Assembly: GCA_021789795.1 (NCBI GenBank)
Contig: JAJYJA010000073.1
Coordinates: 1 to 11,048 of the forward strand
DNA from: Deltaproteobacteria bacterium
GTDB lineage: Bacteria; Desulfobacterota; Desulfobulbia; Desulfobulbales; VMSU01
Reading direction: 5' to 3'
DNA length: 11,048 nucleotides
A model generated the notes under the pieces. It made no database searches. It saw nothing but the letters and a program-made list of their open reading frames with translations, and had not been told where the DNA came from. Both the position numbers and the translations under genes were made by a program. The first letter of the stretch is position 1; every line of letters begins with the position of its first letter. Shown in pieces: positions 7,544-11,048 of this stretch.

Positions 7544-9028
7544 ATGGAAGAACTAAATCAACTGCTCTTGCAGCGACGCAACAAGGCCCAGCAATTGGCG
7601 GAGTTGGGCGTCAACCTCTACGCCAACGACTACCTGCCCAGCCACCGCATCCACGAGGTGCTGGCCGAGGCCGGGGAGAGCGGCGCCACCCACTTGGGCG
7701 ACGGCCCCGAGTACGCCATCGCCGGGCGGATCATGTCCATTCGCAGCTTTGGCAAGGCGGCCTTTATCCACCTGCAAGACGCCTCGGGCCGGATGCAGGT
7801 CTATGTAAAGAAGGACGCCCTGGGCGAGGCGGAATACGCGGTGTTCAAGAAGCTCGACATCGGCGACATCGTGGGCGCCAAGGGGCCGTTGTTCACCACC
7901 AAGGCCGGCGAGCTGTCGATCGCCGCCCATGTCGTTAAGCCGCTCACCAAGTCGCTTCGGCCCCTGCCCGAGAAGTTTCACGGCCTAACCGACGTGGAGA
8001 CCAGATACCGCCAGCGCTATCTCGATCTGATTGTCAACCCCGAGGTCAAGGACACCTTCAGGAAGCGGGTGGAGATCATCCGCCTGATCCGGGATTTCCT
8101 GAACAACCGCGGCTTCATGGAGGTGGAGACCCCCATGATGCACCCCATCGCCGGCGGGGCCACCGCCCGGCCCTTTCGCACCCACCACAACGCCCTGGAC
8201 ATGGGCCTCTACCTGCGCATCGCCCCGGAGCTTTATCTGAAGCGTCTCCTGGTGGGCGGCTTCGAGCGGGTGTTCGAGATCAACCGCAACTTCAGAAACG
8301 AGGGGCTTTCCACCCGCCACAACCCGGAATTCACCATGCTGGAGTTCTATCAGGCCTACGCCACCTACCACGACCTCATGGATTTGACCGAGGAGATGAT
8401 CTCCTGGATCGCGAGCGAGGTCTTGGGCACCACCCAGATTGCCTACCAGGGTCAGGAGGTCGATCTCACCCCGCCCTGGCGGCGTTACACCATGGACGAG
8501 GCCCTGACCGCGGTGGCCGGTATCCCCGCCCAGGTGCTGGCCGACCCGGACCAGGTCATGGCGGCCGCCAAGGCCCACGGCATCCAACTGGACGCGAAGG
8601 CGGGGCCGGGCAAGGCCAAGACCGAATTGTTCGAACTGCTGGTGGAGGAAAAGTTGATCGACCCCACCTTCGTCACCGCCTACCCCCTCGAGGTCTCGCC
8701 GCTTGCCCGCCGTAACGCCCAGGATCCCTCGGTCACCGACCGCTTCGAGCTGTTCATCACCGGTCGGGAGATGGCCAACGCCTTCAGCGAGCTGAACGAC
8801 CCCCTGGACCAGCGCCAGCGGATGGAGCAACAAATCGCCAACCGGGGCGACGACGAGGAGATCTCCCCCGAGCTGGACACCGATTTCCTGCGGGCCCTGG
8901 AGTACGGGATGCCGCCCGCCGCCGGCCAGGGCATCGGCATCGACCGGCTGGTGATGCTCTTAACCGACAGCCCCTCCATCCGGGACGTCATCCTCTTCCC
9001 CCACATGCGGCCCGAGGGCCAGGCTTAA
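7544..9028 (+). CDS. lysS: Lysyl-tRNA synthetase, class II
   Basis: This 494-residue cytoplasmic enzyme attaches lysine to tRNA-Lys using ATP. Residues about 55-135 form the N-terminal OB-fold anticodon-binding domain (YAIAGRIMSIRSFGKAAF). The class II catalytic core follows. Motif 1 is around FMEVETPMMHPIAGGA (191-206). Motif 2 is around FEINRNFRNEG with RHNPEFTMLE (244-267). Motif 3 is GIGIDRLVMLLT (463-474). The typical C-terminal stretch RDVILFPHMRP is at 480-490. The length is standard. The start is supported by AAGG 10 nt upstream and by the usual N-terminal helix. It lies 39 nt after the MetE-like gene and 6 nt before lolC. A 10-bp palindrome, GGCTTAAGCC (9022-9031), covers the stop codon and the gap to lolC. 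Confidence 0.98.
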   Translation: MEELNQLLLQRRNKAQQLAELGVNLYANDYLPSHRIHEVLAEAGESGATHLGDGPEYAIAGRIMSIRSFGKAAFIHLQDASGRMQVYVKKDALGEAEYAVFKKLDIGDIVGAKGPLFTTKAGELSIAAHVVKPLTKSLRPLPEKFHGLTDVETRYRQRYLDLIVNPEVKDTFRKRVEIIRLIRDFLNNRGFMEVETPMMHPIAGGATARPFRTHHNALDMGLYLRIAPELYLKRLLVGGFERVFEINRNFRNEGLSTRHNPEFTMLEFYQAYATYHDLMDLTEEMISWIASEVLGTTQIAYQGQEVDLTPPWRRYTMDEALTAVAGIPAQVLADPDQVMAAAKAHGIQLDAKAGPGKAKTELFELLVEEKLIDPTFVTAYPLEVSPLARRNAQDPSVTDRFELFITGREMANAFSELNDPLDQRQRMEQQIANRGDDEEISPELDTDFLRALEYGMPPAAGQGIGIDRLVMLLTDSPSIRDVILFPHMRPEGQA

Positions 9029-9034
9029 GCCGCC

Positions 9035-10259
9035 ATGCGCTTTGAATGGTTCGTTAGCCTCCGCTACCTGCGGGCCAAGCGGAAGCAGAACTTCATCTCC
9101 CTGATCTCGGTGATCTCGGTGGCGGGGGTGGCCATCGGGGTAATGGCCTTGATCATCGTCCTCTCGGTGATGACCGGGTTTTCCGATCAGCTGCGGGACA
9201 AGATCCTGGGCATCAACTCCCACATCGTGGTGCAGCGGGTGGATGGGGCGATGCCCGACTACCAGGCGGTGCGACGGGAGATCGAGACCCGCATCCCCGG
9301 CGTGGTGGCCACCACCCCCTACGTCATCGCCCAGACCATGATCACCAACGGCGCCGCTGGCACCGGCGCCATCCTGCGCGGGCTCGATCCCGACAGCGCC
9401 GACCGGGTGCTCGCCCTCGACCGCCACATCAAGGGCTGCCGGATCGCCGACCTGAAGCGCCCGCTTGGCCCCTCCAATCTTCCTGGCATTATTCTCGGGG
9501 TCGAGCTGGCCAAGCAGCTCAGGGTCTTCAAGGGCAGCCGGGTGCGGCTGATGTCCACCGGCGGGGAGCTGTCCCCCATCGGCATCCTGCCTCGGATCAA
9601 GACCTGCGAGGTGATTGGCATCTTCAAGACCGACATGTACGAGTACGACTCCGGCCTGGCCTATGTCTCCATGCCCACGGCCCAGGACTTTCTGGAGTTG
9701 AACGGCGCGGCGCAGGGGGTGGAGATCAGGCTGCGGGACATCTTCGCGGCCCATGCCCTGGCCCGCCAGATCGAGCAACTCCTGGGGCCGGGGGTGGTGG
9801 CCCGGGATTGGATCAGCCAGAACAAGAGTCTGTTTTCGGCCCTGGAGCTGGAGAAGAAATCGATGTTCATCATCATCACCCTGGTGGTGGTGGTGGCGGC
9901 CTTCAACATCGTCAGCACCCTGATCATGGTGGTGATCGAGAAGAACAAGGATATCGCCATCTTGAAGTCGATGGGCGCCACCGCCCGCCAGATCATGAAG
10001 ATCTTTATCTACGAGGGCCTGATCATCGGGCTGTCCGGCACCGCCTCCGGCATCGCCGGCGGGCTGTTCGTCTGCGATCTCTTGCGGCGCTACAAGTTCA
10101 TCAAGCTGCCGGACGTCTATCCCCTCTCCACCCTGCCGGTGGAGGTGGTGCCCAGGGACGTGCTGCTCATCTCGAGCTGCGCGGTGCTCATCACCCTGCT
10201 CGCCACCCTCTACCCGTCCTGGCAGGCGGCCAAGATCGACCCGGCCACCGCCCTGCGTT

Positions 10260-10267
<8 letters not shown>
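9035..10267 (+). CDS. lolC: Lipoprotein-releasing ABC transporter permease, LolC/LolF type
   Basis: A 410-residue inner-membrane permease of the Lol system, which lifts outer-membrane lipoproteins out of the inner membrane and hands them to LolA. The first membrane helix is at about 20-48, followed by a MacB-type periplasmic domain (about 50-270). Three more helices follow at about 277-300, 325-347 and 375-394, forming the FtsX-type domain. The cytoplasmic coupling stretch EKNKDIAILKSMGA lies at 302-315. Residues 178-188 (ELSPIGILPRI) resemble the LolA-binding Hook of Escherichia coli LolC rather than LolE. Only one permease gene is present, so it probably works as a homodimer, as described for LolF. 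That step is inference. A GAGGG lies 16 nt before the ATG, longer than usual. It overlaps lolD by 8 nt. Confidence 0.93.
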
Positions 10268-10937
<670 letters not shown>

Positions 10938-10972
10938 GCTGGTCGCCACTCGCCACCCTGGCGCAATAGGGA

Positions 10973-11001
10973 TTGAAATCGACCCGTAAATACGGTACAA
11001 A
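10973..11001 (+). promoter_or_regulatory. Candidate sigma-70 promoter for the next gene beyond the right edge
   Basis: TTGAAA (10973-10978), a 17-nt spacer and TACAAA (10996-11001) give a reasonable match to a housekeeping promoter 35 nt after lolD. The spacer contains a small inverted repeat, CCGTA-AA-TACGG (10984-10995), which could be chance or a regulator site. No start codon is visible between it and the window end. Confidence 0.5.
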
Positions 11002-11013
11002 ACGACATTTTGG

Positions 11014-11040
11014 AGGGGCAAGGCCCCGCGCCGCGCCCCT
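11014..11040 (+). other. GC-rich leader with two alternative hairpins
   Basis: Downstream of the candidate promoter, GGGGC (11015-11019) can pair with GCCCC at 11023-11027. Alternatively AGGGGC (11014-11019) can pair with GCCCCT at 11035-11040. The two pairings are mutually exclusive. The sequence also contains TGGAGGGG, which looks like a ribosome site that either fold would hide. The window ends before a coding start is seen, so its role is unknown. Confidence 0.35.
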
Positions 11041-11048
11041 GCCGACCA

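Noticed and set aside
10951..10963. CGCCA-CCC-TGGCG hairpin after lolD as a terminator
   Set aside because: The stem is only 5 bp and is followed by CAATAGG with no T-tract, so termination is not supported.

Overview
The window is an 11 kb piece of a GC-rich Gram-negative chromosome. It carries housekeeping genes in two divergent blocks. The lipoprotein-sorting genes (lolC/lolD) imply an outer membrane. The order tRNA-Leu-tig-clpP-clpX-lon on one side and lysS-lolC-lolD on the other is one I associate with Desulfobacterota / former Deltaproteobacteria (Geobacter- or Desulfobulbales-like). That placement is inference from gene order and general protein character, not from a search.

Left block, minus strand, read from right to left: a promoter (6283-6311), tRNA-Leu(UAG), tig (trigger factor), clpP, clpX, lon, then a second promoter (376-404), tRNA-Val(UAC), tRNA-Asp(GUC) and two back-to-back perfect hairpins with U-tracts (140-168 and 98-130) that look like tandem intrinsic terminators. 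The protein genes are tightly packed: tig/clpP overlap as ATGA, clpP/clpX are 2 nt apart, and clpX/lon are 9 nt apart. Together they form a protein quality-control unit: a ribosome-bound chaperone, the ClpXP unfoldase-protease pair and the Lon protease.

Right block, plus strand: a stand-alone MetE/UROD-fold protein with a methionine-synthase-like zinc site, lysS (class II lysyl-tRNA synthetase), a single LolC/LolF-type permease and the LolD ATPase. The last two overlap by 8 nt and would extract lipoproteins from the inner membrane for delivery to the outer membrane. A candidate promoter and a GC-rich leader with two alternative hairpins follow lolD and point to another gene beyond the right edge.

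No mobile element, CRISPR array, toxin-antitoxin pair or recognisable defence system is present, and no gap between genes reaches 300 bases. I found no clearly undescribed system. The points most worth a second look are the MetE-like protein with Asp where MetE has its zinc-ligand Glu, the repeated hairpins after tRNA-Asp, and the alternative hairpins at the right edge.
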